NCBI RefSeq assembly: GCF_900107595.1
Contig: NZ_FNQF01000002.1
Coordinates: 248,001-312,000, forward strand
From: Psychroflexus halocasei
GTDB lineage: Bacteria; Bacteroidota; Bacteroidia; Flavobacteriales; Flavobacteriaceae
Direction of reading: 5' to 3'
DNA length: 64,000 bases
The notes below the pieces were generated by a model. It had not been told where the DNA came from. It saw only the letters and a list, made by a program, of their open reading frames with translations, and did no database searches. The position numbers were made by a program, and so were the translations under genes. Shown here in pieces: positions 34,746 to 44,172 of the stretch. The first letter of the stretch is position 1; each line of letters begins with the position of its first letter.

Positions 34746-35273
34746 TTATTCTGATAATAAATGCTGAAAACTTTCCCTGAGTTTTTTCAATTTAGGTTCA
34801 ATGATTAATTGGCAATATCTAAATTCAGTATTATTTTGATAAAAATTCTGGTGTTCAAATTCAGCAACATAAAATTCTTTAGCAGCTGAAAGTTTTGTCA
34901 CTATTTTTCCATCAAAAACATTCTCATTTAATTTTTTAATCACAGCTTCAGCAATTTCTTTCTGTTGTGCATCATGGTAAAATATTTCGCTGCGATATTG
35001 CTCACCAACATCATAACCTTGACGATTTAGAGTTGTTGGATCGTGAGTTGTAAAAAAAACATGCAAAAGCGTTTCATAATCAATTTTTGTATCATCATAA
35101 TCAAGCTGAATCGCCTCAGCGTGACCAGTTCTTCCCATCACGACTTCTCGATAAGGCGGATTTTTAATTTGACCTCCTGTAAAACCAGATTCAATATTTT
35201 CGACAAATTTAAGGTGTTGAAAAACAGCTTCAGTACACCAAAAACAGCCATTAGCAAAAGTTGCTTTTTTCAT
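34746..35273 (-). CDS. msrA: Peptide-methionine (S)-S-oxide reductase
   Basis: Repairs oxidised methionine. 175 residues from ATG 35273; the catalytic motif GCFWC lies at residues 9-13, giving nucleophile Cys10. Further family blocks: ESGFTGG, YREVVMGRTGHAEAIQLDYD and FFTTHDPTTLNRQGYDVGEQYRSEIFYHD. No MsrB domain is fused. A longer in-frame start (35318) lies upstream of a TAATTTTG box (35303-35310, minus), so MKKATFANG is the likely N-terminus. There is no signal peptide at this start, so it is cytosolic. Confidence 0.94.
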   Translation of the reverse strand: MKKATFANGCFWCTEAVFQHLKFVENIESGFTGGQIKNPPYREVVMGRTGHAEAIQLDYDDTKIDYETLLHVFFTTHDPTTLNRQGYDVGEQYRSEIFYHDAQQKEIAEAVIKKLNENVFDGKIVTKLSAAKEFYVAEFEHQNFYQNNTEFRYCQLIIEPKLKKLRESFQHLLSE

Positions 35274-35302
35274 AATAATAAAATTAGATTTCAAAGTTCT
35301 TA

Positions 35303-35310
35303 CAAAATTA
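35303..35310 (-). promoter_or_regulatory. Candidate -7 element (TAATTTTG) for msrA
   Basis: The minus strand reads TAATTTTG 29 bases before ATG 35273; it excludes the longer start at 35318. Confidence 0.45.
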
Positions 35311-35412
35311 ATGAGCAAAGACCAGGCTCTTTAGGAATTAACGATAAATTAGTAGCCGATAAAGGAGGCTTTTAAAAATATTATTAAGAATTTTGAAGAA
35401 GAAATTAATCTC

Positions 35413-36078
35413 ATGATAAAGGCGAAAAATATCTTTAAGCATTACAAAGATCTCAGGGTTTTAAATGGTGTAAATATTGATGTGAAGAAAAGTGAAGTCA
35501 TATCAATTGTTGGTGCTTCAGGTGCAGGAAAAACGACTCTGCTTCAAATTTTGGGAAGCCTTGAAAAAGCTGATCAAAAAGATGAAACATCAATCATTGT
35601 TAATGGTACAGATTTAACGCAACTTAAAGAAAAAAAACTCGCCAAATTCAGAAATGAAAACATCGGATTTATTTTTCAGTTTCATCAGCTTTTACCAGAA
35701 TTTTCAGCGCTAGAAAACGTTTGCATTCCTGCATTTATTAAAAAAACTCCTACAGCTAAAGCTGAAAAAAGAGCTTTGGAGCTCTTGAAATTTTTAGGCC
35801 TTGAAGATCGCGCTCAACATAAACCAAATGAATTAAGCGGTGGTGAACAACAACGTGTGGCTGTTGCTAGAGCTTTGATTAATGAACCTGCTGTGATTTT
35901 TGCTGATGAACCTTCAGGAAATTTAGACTCAAAATCTGCTGAAAATTTGCATCAACTTTTCTTCGATTTAAGAGATCAATTTGGGCAAACTTTTGTAATT
36001 GTCACGCACAATGAAGAGTTAGCAGATTTAGCCGATAGAAAATTGACGATGCAGGATGGACAAATTGTAGAAGATTAA
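35413..36078 (+). CDS. ABC transporter ATP-binding protein (LolD-like)
   Basis: 221 residues with a complete nucleotide-binding domain: Walker [10 protein letters not shown] (about 33-41), Q-loop [18 protein letters not shown] (about 85-102), signature [15 protein letters not shown] (about 141-155), Walker [13 protein letters not shown] (about 162-173) and switch HNEE. The Q-loop and [11 protein letters not shown] sequence match the LolD/MacB/FtsE group, so lipoprotein release from the inner membrane is the likely role. The permease (LolCE) is not adjacent. It is followed after 2 bases by a TIGR02757-family gene. Confidence 0.88.
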   Translation: MIKAKNIFKHYKDLRVLNGVNIDVKKSEVISIVGASGAGKTTLLQILGSLEKADQKDETSIIVNGTDLTQLKEKKLAKFRNENIGFIFQFHQLLPEFSALENVCIPAFIKKTPTAKAEKRALELLKFLGLEDRAQHKPNELSGGEQQRVAVARALINEPAVIFADEPSGNLDSKSAENLHQLFFDLRDQFGQTFVIVTHNEELADLADRKLTMQDGQIVED

Positions 36079-36080
36079 GT

Positions 36081-36845
36081 ATGACTTCAAAAGAACTTCA
36101 ATCTTTCCTTGACGAAAAAGTTGAGCTTTATAATAGACCGAAGTTTATCACCACTGATCCTATTTATATTCCGCATCAATTTCAGAAAAAAGAAGATATT
36201 GAAATTGCAGGTTTTCTGATTGCAACTATTGCTTGGGGCAACAGAAAATCTATCTTAAAAAATGGGCAAAAACTGCTTCAAATTCTGGATTATGAGCCAC
36301 ATGATTTTATTTTAAATCACACAAAAAATGATTTCAAAGCTTGTGATGGATTCGTCCATAGAACATTTAATGCCGAAGATTTAAAATATTTTTTAACAGC
36401 ATTAAAATCACTCTATCAAAAATATGAGTCACTTGAGAATATTTTTGCACAACATCTTCCAGAGAAAAATTTACAAGAAAGCGTTCATCATTTTAAACAA
36501 GAATTTTTCAGTTTACCACATCAAAAAAGAACTGAAAAGCATGTGAGCGATCCTTTAAAAAAATCGGCAGCAAAACGCATTAATATGTATTTAAGGTGGA
36601 TGGTAAGGCAAGATTCAAAAGGTGTTGATTTTGGTTTATGGACAAAGATAAGTCCGAGTCAACTCTCCTGCCCTTTGGATGTTCATTCAGGTCGCGTTGC
36701 CAGAAAACTGGGCTTATTAAATCGTAAACAAAACGATGCGAAAGCAGTTTTGGAACTCGACAACAATTTAAAAAAATTAGACCCTAAAGATCCTGTTAAG
36801 TATGATTTTGCTCTTTTTGGTCTAGGTGTTTTCGAAGCTTTTTAA
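36081..36845 (+). CDS. TIGR02757 (DUF2400) family protein
   Basis: 254 residues. Conserved blocks of this family are visible: KFITTDPIYIPHQF, EDIEIAGFLIATIAWGNRKSIL, KRINMYLRWMVRQDSKGVDFGLW and SQLSCPLDVHSGRVARKLGLL, with a C-terminal DPVKYDFALFGLGVFE. It has a helical, HhH-glycosylase-like appearance, but no function is established. It is cytosolic. It starts 2 bases after the LolD-like gene, so it is co-transcribed. Confidence 0.88.
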   Translation: MTSKELQSFLDEKVELYNRPKFITTDPIYIPHQFQKKEDIEIAGFLIATIAWGNRKSILKNGQKLLQILDYEPHDFILNHTKNDFKACDGFVHRTFNAEDLKYFLTALKSLYQKYESLENIFAQHLPEKNLQESVHHFKQEFFSLPHQKRTEKHVSDPLKKSAAKRINMYLRWMVRQDSKGVDFGLWTKISPSQLSCPLDVHSGRVARKLGLLNRKQNDAKAVLELDNNLKKLDPKDPVKYDFALFGLGVFEAF

Positions 36846-36956
36846 AATTGATAATTCTCAATATATAGAGTTGAACAATTCTTAAAGTTCGAAAAATAAG
36901 TTTATCGTATCGTAAATTTCGTTTTACTTTATAGATTCATCAATTATTTAAATAAA

Positions 36957-38042
36957 TTGAGATTATCTAACCAAGAACTAAAGGAAATCTTACAGAAGCC
37001 AGAAGAGTTTATCGATATGGCAAACCTTGTTTATATCAACGATGAAGATTTATGCATCACAAGACATAAACACGGGCGTGGTTTTTATTACAAAGACAAA
37101 TCTGGACAAAAAATAACTCAAGCTGATGAGAAAAAACGCATTAAAGCTTTAGTCATTCCTCCCAATTGGAAAGATGTTAGAATCACAAGTATCATAAATG
37201 GTCACTTACAAGCTGTTGGTAGAGATGATAAAAAAAGAAAGGTTTATCTCTATCATCAATCTTGGACAGAGTTTAAAAATCAAACCAAGTTTTATAAAAT
37301 GCTTGCTTTCGGAAATCAATTGACGAAAATAAGAAAACAAGTAGAGAAAGATTTGAGTTTAAAAGGTATGCCAAAGCAAAAAGTGATTGCTTTAGTGATA
37401 CGTTTAATGGAAGAAACACACATCAGGATTGGGAATCATTATTATGCGCAAAAAAATAAAACTTACGGTTTATCGACATTGCGTTCAAAACACGTTAATA
37501 TCAGTAAAGATTTATTGGCTTTGGATTTCATCGGTAAAAAAGGCAAAGAACACCATATAGAAATTACAGATAAAAATTTGATTGAACTGGTTCAAAATTG
37601 TGAAGAAATTCCAGGTTGGGAATTATTCAAATATTATGATGAAACTGGTGATAAACAAATTATTGACAGCGGTTTAGTTAATAAATATATACAGAATAGT
37701 TGTGGCGAATTTTTCTCAGCAAAAGACTTTAGAACTTGGGCAGCGACTAAAATTTATTTTGAAACACTTAAGGATTTTGATATGACTGAAGATGAAAAAA
37801 AGCAACAAAAAAATATCATTTCAGCTTTAGACAAAGCAGCAGAAGCTTTAGGAAATACAAGAGCTGTTTGTAAAAGTTATTACGTGCATCCAGTGGTTAC
37901 GGAGAAATATCTTGATGGGAGTATTAAAACTTATTTTGATCAAGTTGATAAACGAAAAGAAAATCAAAACTCAAGTTTATCTAATACAGAAGAAATATTA
38001 ATCGATCTTATGAAAGATTTCGAACTTGATTTATCTGATTAA
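36957..38042 (+). CDS. DNA topoisomerase IB (poxvirus/bacterial type), TTG start
   Basis: Relaxes supercoiled DNA by transient 3'-phosphotyrosyl nicking. 361 residues: an N-terminal domain with NLVYINDEDLCITRHKHGRGFYY (about 23-44), DVRITSIINGHLQAVGRDDKKRKVYLYHQSW (read in pieces), HIRIGNHYYAQKNKTYGLSTL with a catalytic Arg, FRTWAATKIY with another, and the nucleophile in SYYVHP (about 306-311). The reading frame opens after a stop at 36897-36899 and contains no ATG before TTG 36957. Homology begins at once (RLSNQELKEILQKPEEF), so TTG is preferred to the internal ATG at 37017. Confidence 0.87.
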   Translation: MRLSNQELKEILQKPEEFIDMANLVYINDEDLCITRHKHGRGFYYKDKSGQKITQADEKKRIKALVIPPNWKDVRITSIINGHLQAVGRDDKKRKVYLYHQSWTEFKNQTKFYKMLAFGNQLTKIRKQVEKDLSLKGMPKQKVIALVIRLMEETHIRIGNHYYAQKNKTYGLSTLRSKHVNISKDLLALDFIGKKGKEHHIEITDKNLIELVQNCEEIPGWELFKYYDETGDKQIIDSGLVNKYIQNSCGEFFSAKDFRTWAATKIYFETLKDFDMTEDEKKQQKNIISALDKAAEALGNTRAVCKSYYVHPVVTEKYLDGSIKTYFDQVDKRKENQNSSLSNTEEILIDLMKDFELDLSD

Positions 38043-38178
38043 TTTTAATCAACCCAAAAACCAACAATATTTACTCTTAAGCTTATTTAATCAAAGAATT
38101 TCTTTAAGTTTAAAAAATCGGTAATGGTTAAATTTCATTATTATCAAAAACATAATGACAGTTTCAAATCAAACTAAC

Positions 38179-39345
38179 ATGAATTTTACTTTAAAAGTTT
38201 TATCATTCTGTGCTGCCTTATTCATAATTTCGTTTAATTCATATTCTCAGTCTCAAGACTCAACATCAAGACCTCTGATATCATTTGATAAAATTAAATT
38301 TTTAGAAAATATCGATATGACTTTTGATATGCGAATGGGAATGCAGGCCTATACTTTTAGAGGTGGTGATAAATATTACAACGGAGTACAATTTAAAAAT
38401 GAACATACCGCACTTGGTATTTCTGCAAAAGTTCATGAAAAAGTTGATTTACATTTCAGAAATCGTTTTAATAAAGGAAGTGATGTTCAAACGCTTGATC
38501 AATTGGGCAGTAACATCGAGTTGGCTTATATCAATGTCAAAGCTACCGATCAATTGAATATTTTACTTGGTAAAATGAATACCTTTTATGGTGGTTACGA
38601 GTATCAATATAGCGCCATGAATATTTTGGAATATAATGATATTTACAGTAGAGCTTTGGCTTATGTGACTGGAGCTGGGATAAGATTTCAAGCTTTTGAA
38701 AATCATAATTTTGGCTTGCAAATCTTAAATTCTCGAACAATGCATTATGACGATTTGTATGGCGATATAGCTGCTTATAATGTAGAGGAGCCTGACTGGC
38801 CTGTTGCTGTTGTTGGGAACTGGAATGGTCGTTTCTTTGATGGTAAATTACAAACAAACTACAGTGCCAGTTATTCAAATCAAGTCAAAAGCAGAGGAAC
38901 ATATTTCTTTACAGTTGGCCACAAATACCAAAGCAAAAAATTCTCAATCATGTATGATTTTGAGTACAGCTATGAACAAATCGATACAAAAGGAATCATG
39001 ACAGATATTATTCAAAACGATAATGTTGCTGAAGACGTCAGATATATTGAAAACTGGATGCGAGCAGAATATCAATTTAATGATAAATTTAAAGGCTTGT
39101 TGACCTTAATGACAAGTAGTGCATACGGAAATTTTGAAAATGAGAAAGATCATACAAGAACAAGTTATGGTGTTATCCCAACGCTGTATTTCAGTCCATT
39201 TAAAGACATTGATATTAGGTTTTACATCGCTTATATCGGTCGTTATTATGATTACACTGACTATGCAAAAGAAACTTTTAATGTGTCAAATTACAATAAA
39301 AATGAAGCCAGAATAGGCTTTATAGCACCTTTTAAAATTCTGTAA
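38179..39345 (+). CDS. Outer membrane porin-like beta-barrel protein
   Basis: About 388 residues from ATG 38179 (MNFTLKVLSFCAALF...); an ATG eight codons earlier (38155) is possible. The signal peptide ends at NSYSQ. Mature sequence shows alternating aromatic beta strands and motifs such as FRNRFNKGSD, QLNILLGKMNTFYGGYEYQYS and RAEYQFNDKFKG, like phosphate-selective-porin O/P type barrels. It ends in a beta strand (EARIGFIAPFKIL). The substrate is unknown. It is an isolated gene on the plus strand. Confidence 0.72.
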   Translation: MNFTLKVLSFCAALFIISFNSYSQSQDSTSRPLISFDKIKFLENIDMTFDMRMGMQAYTFRGGDKYYNGVQFKNEHTALGISAKVHEKVDLHFRNRFNKGSDVQTLDQLGSNIELAYINVKATDQLNILLGKMNTFYGGYEYQYSAMNILEYNDIYSRALAYVTGAGIRFQAFENHNFGLQILNSRTMHYDDLYGDIAAYNVEEPDWPVAVVGNWNGRFFDGKLQTNYSASYSNQVKSRGTYFFTVGHKYQSKKFSIMYDFEYSYEQIDTKGIMTDIIQNDNVAEDVRYIENWMRAEYQFNDKFKGLLTLMTSSAYGNFENEKDHTRTSYGVIPTLYFSPFKDIDIRFYIAYIGRYYDYTDYAKETFNVSNYNKNEARIGFIAPFKIL

Positions 39346-39434
39346 ACATCTTAATTTTCAGCTTTATTTTAAAGCAATATGAAGTTGAATCAATGATGAG
39401 AATTTTTCGTAAATTGCGCATATATTTTTAAACT

Positions 39435-40646
39435 ATGCAGTCATCTCCCCTAACCTTAAAAGAGCAAAAGCGAATAGAAGCTCTCAAATCATTGAATATA
39501 CTTGATTCAGAAAACGAGCGAGAGTATGATGATATTACAGATTTAGCTGCTGCAATTTGTGACACACCAATTGCAATTGTGTCTTTAGTTGACAGACATA
39601 GGCAATGGTTTAAAGCTAAAATAGGTATTGACATTTGTGAAGTAGACCGTGAGCATTCCTTCTGTACACATGCTATTGAGAATCCATACGAAATTATGGA
39701 AGTTAATGATGCAAGATTAGATCCTCGTTTTAAAGATAATCCATACACTTTTGGTGACGATGCAATTATCTTTTATGCTGGCGCTCCGCTCATTGATTCC
39801 GATGGTAATGCCCTAGGTACACTTTGTGTTATCGATCACAAACCTCGCAAACTGACTGACATCCAGCTTTCTAGTCTAGATAAACTTGCGAAACAAGTTG
39901 TTAAACTATTTAAGCTTCATGCATACAACTCTCATCTTAAGGATAAAGAAACTGAACTTAAGGAAACCAATACAAAACTCAAAAATTTTGCTGGTGTCGT
40001 TTCTCATGATATGAAAATGCCTTTAGCTAATATGATTGTGACTTTTGATATTTTAAAAGCTAAATATGCTAAAAATTTAGATGAAGGTGGGCTAGAATAT
40101 TTATCAAACTTAAAGCAATCTGCTTTTAAAATGAGTGACTATATCACAAATATTCTCGCTCACTATGAAAGTGACTATATCACAAATGAAGCTGGATTGC
40201 ATCAGGTTTTTGACATCCATGAATTGCTAGAAAATATTGAGGAAATGCTCGATATTAATGATAACTGTGAAATCGAATTCCCTGAGCATAATAGAGAAAT
40301 CAAAGCCAATAAAATAGCTTTAGAACAAATTTTTCTAAACTTAATCGGGAATAGTATCAAGTATAACGATAAAGACGTCATCAAGATTAAAGTTGCTTTT
40401 GAAGAAGATAATTATAATTATTATTTCAGTATTCAAGATAATGGAATTGGTATTCCTGAAGAAGAAAAAAAACGTGTTTTTGAGTTGTTTTCAACGGTTG
40501 CCTCTGAAGATCGAAATGGGAATATCGGAAATGGTATTGGTTTATCAACAGTTAGAAAACTCATCTTTAATCTTGGAGGAAAAATAGATATAAAATCCAA
40601 AGTAGGAATAGGAACGACAATCAAATTTTCAATTGAAAAGAAATAA
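39435..40646 (+). CDS. Cytosolic GAF-domain sensor histidine kinase
   Basis: 403 residues without membrane spans. An N-terminal GAF domain (about 20-160) has the segments IAIVSLVDRHRQWFKAKIG, HSFCTHAI and GAPLIDSDGNALGTLCVID. A coiled linker (HLKDKETELKETNTKLKNF) leads to the HisKA H-box VVSHDMKMPLANM (about 190). The ATPase domain has N-box NLIGNSIKYN, G1 DNGIGIP, and G2 GNGIGLST. All catalytic residues appear intact. No response regulator or receiver domain is adjacent, so it is an orphan kinase with unknown ligand and partner. Confidence 0.9.
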   Translation: MQSSPLTLKEQKRIEALKSLNILDSENEREYDDITDLAAAICDTPIAIVSLVDRHRQWFKAKIGIDICEVDREHSFCTHAIENPYEIMEVNDARLDPRFKDNPYTFGDDAIIFYAGAPLIDSDGNALGTLCVIDHKPRKLTDIQLSSLDKLAKQVVKLFKLHAYNSHLKDKETELKETNTKLKNFAGVVSHDMKMPLANMIVTFDILKAKYAKNLDEGGLEYLSNLKQSAFKMSDYITNILAHYESDYITNEAGLHQVFDIHELLENIEEMLDINDNCEIEFPEHNREIKANKIALEQIFLNLIGNSIKYNDKDVIKIKVAFEEDNYNYYFSIQDNGIGIPEEEKKRVFELFSTVASEDRNGNIGNGIGLSTVRKLIFNLGGKIDIKSKVGIGTTIKFSIEKK

Positions 40647-40679
40647 TCATTAGTTTGCGTTATAAAAAAGTATTGACTC

Positions 40680-42593
40680 ATGGTTTTTAAAAATCCTGAT
40701 ATTCTTTATGCATTATTTGCACTTCTGATCCCAATACTCATACATTTATTTCAATTCAGACGCTACAAAACAGTTTGGTTTTCAAATGTTCACGCCCTAA
40801 AAGATTTAAAAAAACAATCAAGAAAAAGTAGAGAACTCAAAAAGCTATTAATACTCTTAACACGTCTTTTAGCTTTAACTGCTTTAATTTTAGCTTTTGC
40901 AGAGCCTGAAATTCCTGCTCAAAAAGAAGAAGAAGAAAATCAATTAGCTATTTATTTAGACAATTCACTCAGCATGCTTGTTGAGCATCAAAACTTGACT
41001 TTATTATCCAGAGCTAAACAAGATTTACTAGCTAATTTACCAGTTGACAAAGTATTTACCCTATACTCAAATGATGAAATTTTTAGAGACTTAAAAGCTG
41101 ATGAATTAGAAGATATTTTACTCAAAATCAGGCCAACTGAGATAAATCTTTCGCCTAAAAACTTATATTTAAAGCTTAAGACTGAAGCCGATAAAAGCAA
41201 TCAGAGGATAAGTTTTATTTATATTTCGGACTTTTTGAATATTGAGAATACTGAAGATTTAAAATCACCAACCGAGACTATATCAACTAATTATTATCAA
41301 CCAGAATTTAGTGATATTCAAAATATCAGTATAGAAAATGCACAACTCAAATCTGATAGAGAACTTGAGGTAGCGTTACATTCAAATCTTAACAACTCTC
41401 AAGGAAGTTTATCTCTTCTAAATAAAGAACAACTTATTGGCAAATTAGATGTACAGTTTAAAAATGAAAGTGAGAAAGAGTTAATTTTTAAAGTTAATCC
41501 TAATGATTTAAAAAATGCTGAACTTCACTTAAATCAAGACCAATTAGCTTATGATAACACTTTTTACTTGCATCAAAGTCAGAAAGCTCTAAAAAGAATT
41601 TTATCTATAGGAGAACAGAAATCTGAGTTTATTAAAAGAATTTTTAATGATCAATCTAAATATGAACTCAACATAAAAGACCAAACAAAAGTTGAACTCA
41701 TTGATATACAAAGCGCTGATTTGATTATTCTAAATGCTTTACCTGAGATTTCAACTAGCTTGAAAGCGAGTCTAGAGCAAGCCTTGAAAAATCAGCAGAA
41801 TGTTATTATCATTCCAAGTCATTCTGAAGGTGCACAGCAAGAATATCTGAGACTGAATTTTGGTGGAACTCAAATTTTTAAAACTCATCTAAATCAAGAA
41901 CAAAAAATAACTAAAATTAATTTTAAACATCCACTTTATAAAGATGTTTTCACAGATCAAATTCAAAATTTCGATTATCCAAATACCAAGCAATCTTATA
42001 AGATTACTTCGAACTTTCAACCGATTTTGAGTTACGCTAACCGAAGTGCATTTCTATCACATCGAGATCATTTATTTGTTTTTGCTGCTGATTTTAGTAA
42101 GGAAAACAGCAACTTTAAACAATCACCCTTAATTATCCTAAGCTTCATAAAAATCAGTGAATATAAAAATAAAACGCAAGATTTATTTTACATCAGTGGT
42201 GATAAAAATGAAGTTAAATTTGACGTTCAAATTCCTAAAGATCAAATTCTAAAACTCGTAAAAGAAGATCAAGAATTTATCCCTGAACAAAGAAATTTTG
42301 GACAAAATATCACATTAAACTTAGCGAGTTTAAAGCTTGAAGCTGGTCATTATGCTTTAATGAATGATAAAGATACTGTTGCTCAAATGAGTTTTAATAC
42401 CACCCGAGAGGAAAGTCATTTTGAAAAAGATAACCATGAAATCATTTCAAAAAATTTAACGCAAAACTCTTTACAAGAAATTTTCACAAATTACAATGCG
42501 GAGTATAATGCTATCGCTCTTTGGAAATGGATGCTTATTTTTGCAATTATCTGTTTCTTAGCAGAAATACTTTTAATTCGGTTTTTAAAATAA
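40680..42593 (+). CDS. BatA-domain (aerotolerance regulator N-terminal) VWA-like membrane protein
   Basis: 637 residues. The N-terminal BatA module (NPDILYALFALLIPILIHLFQFRRYKTVWFSNV, read in parts, about 5-37) forms one membrane hairpin with LLILLTRLLALTALILAFAEP (about 59-79). A VWA-like domain follows (LAIYLDNSLSMLVEHQNL, about 92-109, with a DxSxS-type motif DNSLS), then a long beta-rich periplasmic or cytosolic part, and a final membrane span (WMLIFAIICFLAEILLIRFL). It is anchored in the inner membrane. Function is unknown; related Bat proteins are linked to aerotolerance. It is followed after 6 bases by the dihydroorotase-like gene. Confidence 0.85.
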   Translation: MVFKNPDILYALFALLIPILIHLFQFRRYKTVWFSNVHALKDLKKQSRKSRELKKLLILLTRLLALTALILAFAEPEIPAQKEEEENQLAIYLDNSLSMLVEHQNLTLLSRAKQDLLANLPVDKVFTLYSNDEIFRDLKADELEDILLKIRPTEINLSPKNLYLKLKTEADKSNQRISFIYISDFLNIENTEDLKSPTETISTNYYQPEFSDIQNISIENAQLKSDRELEVALHSNLNNSQGSLSLLNKEQLIGKLDVQFKNESEKELIFKVNPNDLKNAELHLNQDQLAYDNTFYLHQSQKALKRILSIGEQKSEFIKRIFNDQSKYELNIKDQTKVELIDIQSADLIILNALPEISTSLKASLEQALKNQQNVIIIPSHSEGAQQEYLRLNFGGTQIFKTHLNQEQKITKINFKHPLYKDVFTDQIQNFDYPNTKQSYKITSNFQPILSYANRSAFLSHRDHLFVFAADFSKENSNFKQSPLIILSFIKISEYKNKTQDLFYISGDKNEVKFDVQIPKDQILKLVKEDQEFIPEQRNFGQNITLNLASLKLEAGHYALMNDKDTVAQMSFNTTREESHFEKDNHEIISKNLTQNSLQEIFTNYNAEYNAIALWKWMLIFAIICFLAEILLIRFLK

Positions 42594-42599
42594 AATCAC

Positions 42600-43847
42600 A
42601 TGAAGCAGCTTTTAAAATCAGCTTATATTTGGAATCAGACTTCGAAAGAATTTTCAAAAGAACCACAAGATATTTTAATTGAAAATGGTTTTATAAAAGC
42701 CATCAAAAAAGAAATTTCTGATGTTGAAGCTAAAGAAATCAACTATCCAAATCTACACGTCTCTCCTGCTTGGTTTGATCCATTTGTCAGTTTTGGAGAA
42801 CCAGGTTTTGAAGAAAGGGAAACACTTTCAAACGGAAGCTTAACTGCTCTTAAAAATGGGTTTTCCGGCATAGGTTTATGTCCAAATACAAATCCCATTT
42901 TAAGTCATAAATCTGATATTGATTTTATTAAACGTTTTGAAACTGATCTCGAGATTTCGCCAATTGGCGCGTTGACCAAAAATTTTGAAGGAAATGAATT
43001 GACAGATCTTTTTGATATGTCTCGAGCTGGCGCTGTTGCTTTTTATGATTTTAAAAAATCTATTCCTAATGCCAATGTTTTAAAAGTCGCATTACAATAT
43101 GTCAAAGCTTTTGAAGGTTTAATCATTAACTTTCCTGAGGATATAAGCTTAACTGGAAAAGCGCAAGTGCATGAAGATGAAGTGACCATTCATTTAGGGA
43201 TGAAAAGTACAAGTTCCATTAGTGAAACAATTCAAATTGAAAGAGATTTAAGGCTTTTAGAATATACAAATTCAAAGCTTCATATTCCTTATATTTCAAC
43301 TGCTGATTCTGTTGAGATTATCAAAAAAGCAAAAGAAAAAAATCCAAATCTATCGTGTAGCACAAGTATTAATAATTTGTTTTTTGACACAAAAAACTTA
43401 AAAGATTTTGATCAAAAATATAAAGTCAAACCACCTTTAAGAAACGCAAAAGATCGTGAAGTTTTAGTACAAGCAGTCAAAGAAGGTGTTATCGATTATG
43501 TAACTTCAGATCATCACCCCATCAACATTGAACTCAAAGATCTTGAGTTTGAAAATGCAGCCTATGGTTCAATCGGTTTAGAAAGTTTTTATCCAGCTCT
43601 AAACACTTTGTTTGGAAAAGAAAAAGCCGTTGATATTTTAATCAAAAACTGGCAAATTTTTGGGAAATCGATTTCAGAAATTAAGCCTGGAAAAAAAGCT
43701 GAATTCAGTCTTTTTAATCCTGAGCATAAACAAAAATTTACAAAAGAAAATATTTACTCTAAAAGCAAAAACTCAATCTTCTTAAATGAAAATTTAAAAG
43801 GTAAAGTTTACGGCTTGCAGATAAAAAATACACATTATGGAAATTAA
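42600..43847 (+). CDS. Dihydroorotase-like protein lacking metal ligands
   Basis: 415 residues with the overall amidohydrolase/PyrC fold. The usual HxH of dihydroorotase (DxHVHxRxPG) is replaced: the segment reads WFDPFVSFGEPGFEE, with no histidine in either ligand position, while GEPG is kept. GLCPNTNPI corresponds to the MPNTNP block. The later ligand region keeps TSDHHP (about 304-309), but the other metal-histidine segments also look altered. It is therefore probably not a metal-dependent dihydroorotase. Such pseudo-PyrC proteins occur in Bacteroidota beside this BatA gene. It may have a structural role with aspartate transcarbamoylase, or another role. It overlaps the next gene by 11 bases. 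Confidence 0.85.
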   Translation: MKQLLKSAYIWNQTSKEFSKEPQDILIENGFIKAIKKEISDVEAKEINYPNLHVSPAWFDPFVSFGEPGFEERETLSNGSLTALKNGFSGIGLCPNTNPILSHKSDIDFIKRFETDLEISPIGALTKNFEGNELTDLFDMSRAGAVAFYDFKKSIPNANVLKVALQYVKAFEGLIINFPEDISLTGKAQVHEDEVTIHLGMKSTSSISETIQIERDLRLLEYTNSKLHIPYISTADSVEIIKKAKEKNPNLSCSTSINNLFFDTKNLKDFDQKYKVKPPLRNAKDREVLVQAVKEGVIDYVTSDHHPINIELKDLEFENAAYGSIGLESFYPALNTLFGKEKAVDILIKNWQIFGKSISEIKPGKKAEFSLFNPEHKQKFTKENIYSKSKNSIFLNENLKGKVYGLQIKNTHYGN

Positions 43848-44166
43848 AAAAGAAGGTGAAGGCAAAGGCAAAGCTTTGATTGCACATCTTACAATTATTG
43901 GATGTTTGATTGCTTTATTTATGAATAAAGAAAAACAAAATGAATTTGCTTCTTTTTACATCAGACAAACTTTGGGTATTCATTTATATTGGTTAATTTT
44001 CACAGTTTTGGTCACAGGCTTTGATTCTTGGTTGGCCTCTATGGGCTTTTATTTGTCCTATGTTATTCTGTGGTTTTATAGTTTTATAAATGCTATACAA
44101 TACAAAAAACAAGAAATTCCAGTTATTGGTCCTTATTTTCAAAAATGGTTTAAACAACTAGCATAA
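43837..44166 (+). CDS. Small Tic20/DUF4870-like membrane protein
   Basis: 109 residues with three or four hydrophobic segments: ALIAHLTIIGCLIALFMN (about 13-30), FYIRQTLGIHLYWLIFTVLV (about 41-60), GFYLSYVILWFYSFINAIQY (about 70-89). It is followed by IPVIGPYFQKWF, the motif typical of DUF4870/Tic20-like proteins. An inner membrane protein of unknown role. The start codon lies 11 bases inside the 3' end of the dihydroorotase-like gene, implying translational coupling. The next gene (esterase) starts 6 bases downstream. Confidence 0.75.
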   Translation: MEIKKEGEGKGKALIAHLTIIGCLIALFMNKEKQNEFASFYIRQTLGIHLYWLIFTVLVTGFDSWLASMGFYLSYVILWFYSFINAIQYKKQEIPVIGPYFQKWFKQLA

Positions 44167-44172
44167 ATTTTT

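Noticed and set aside
34746-35318. Longer MsrA with a 15-residue N-terminal extension
   Set aside because: The extension would begin upstream of the likely -7 box (35303-35310), and homology begins at MKKATFANGCFWC.
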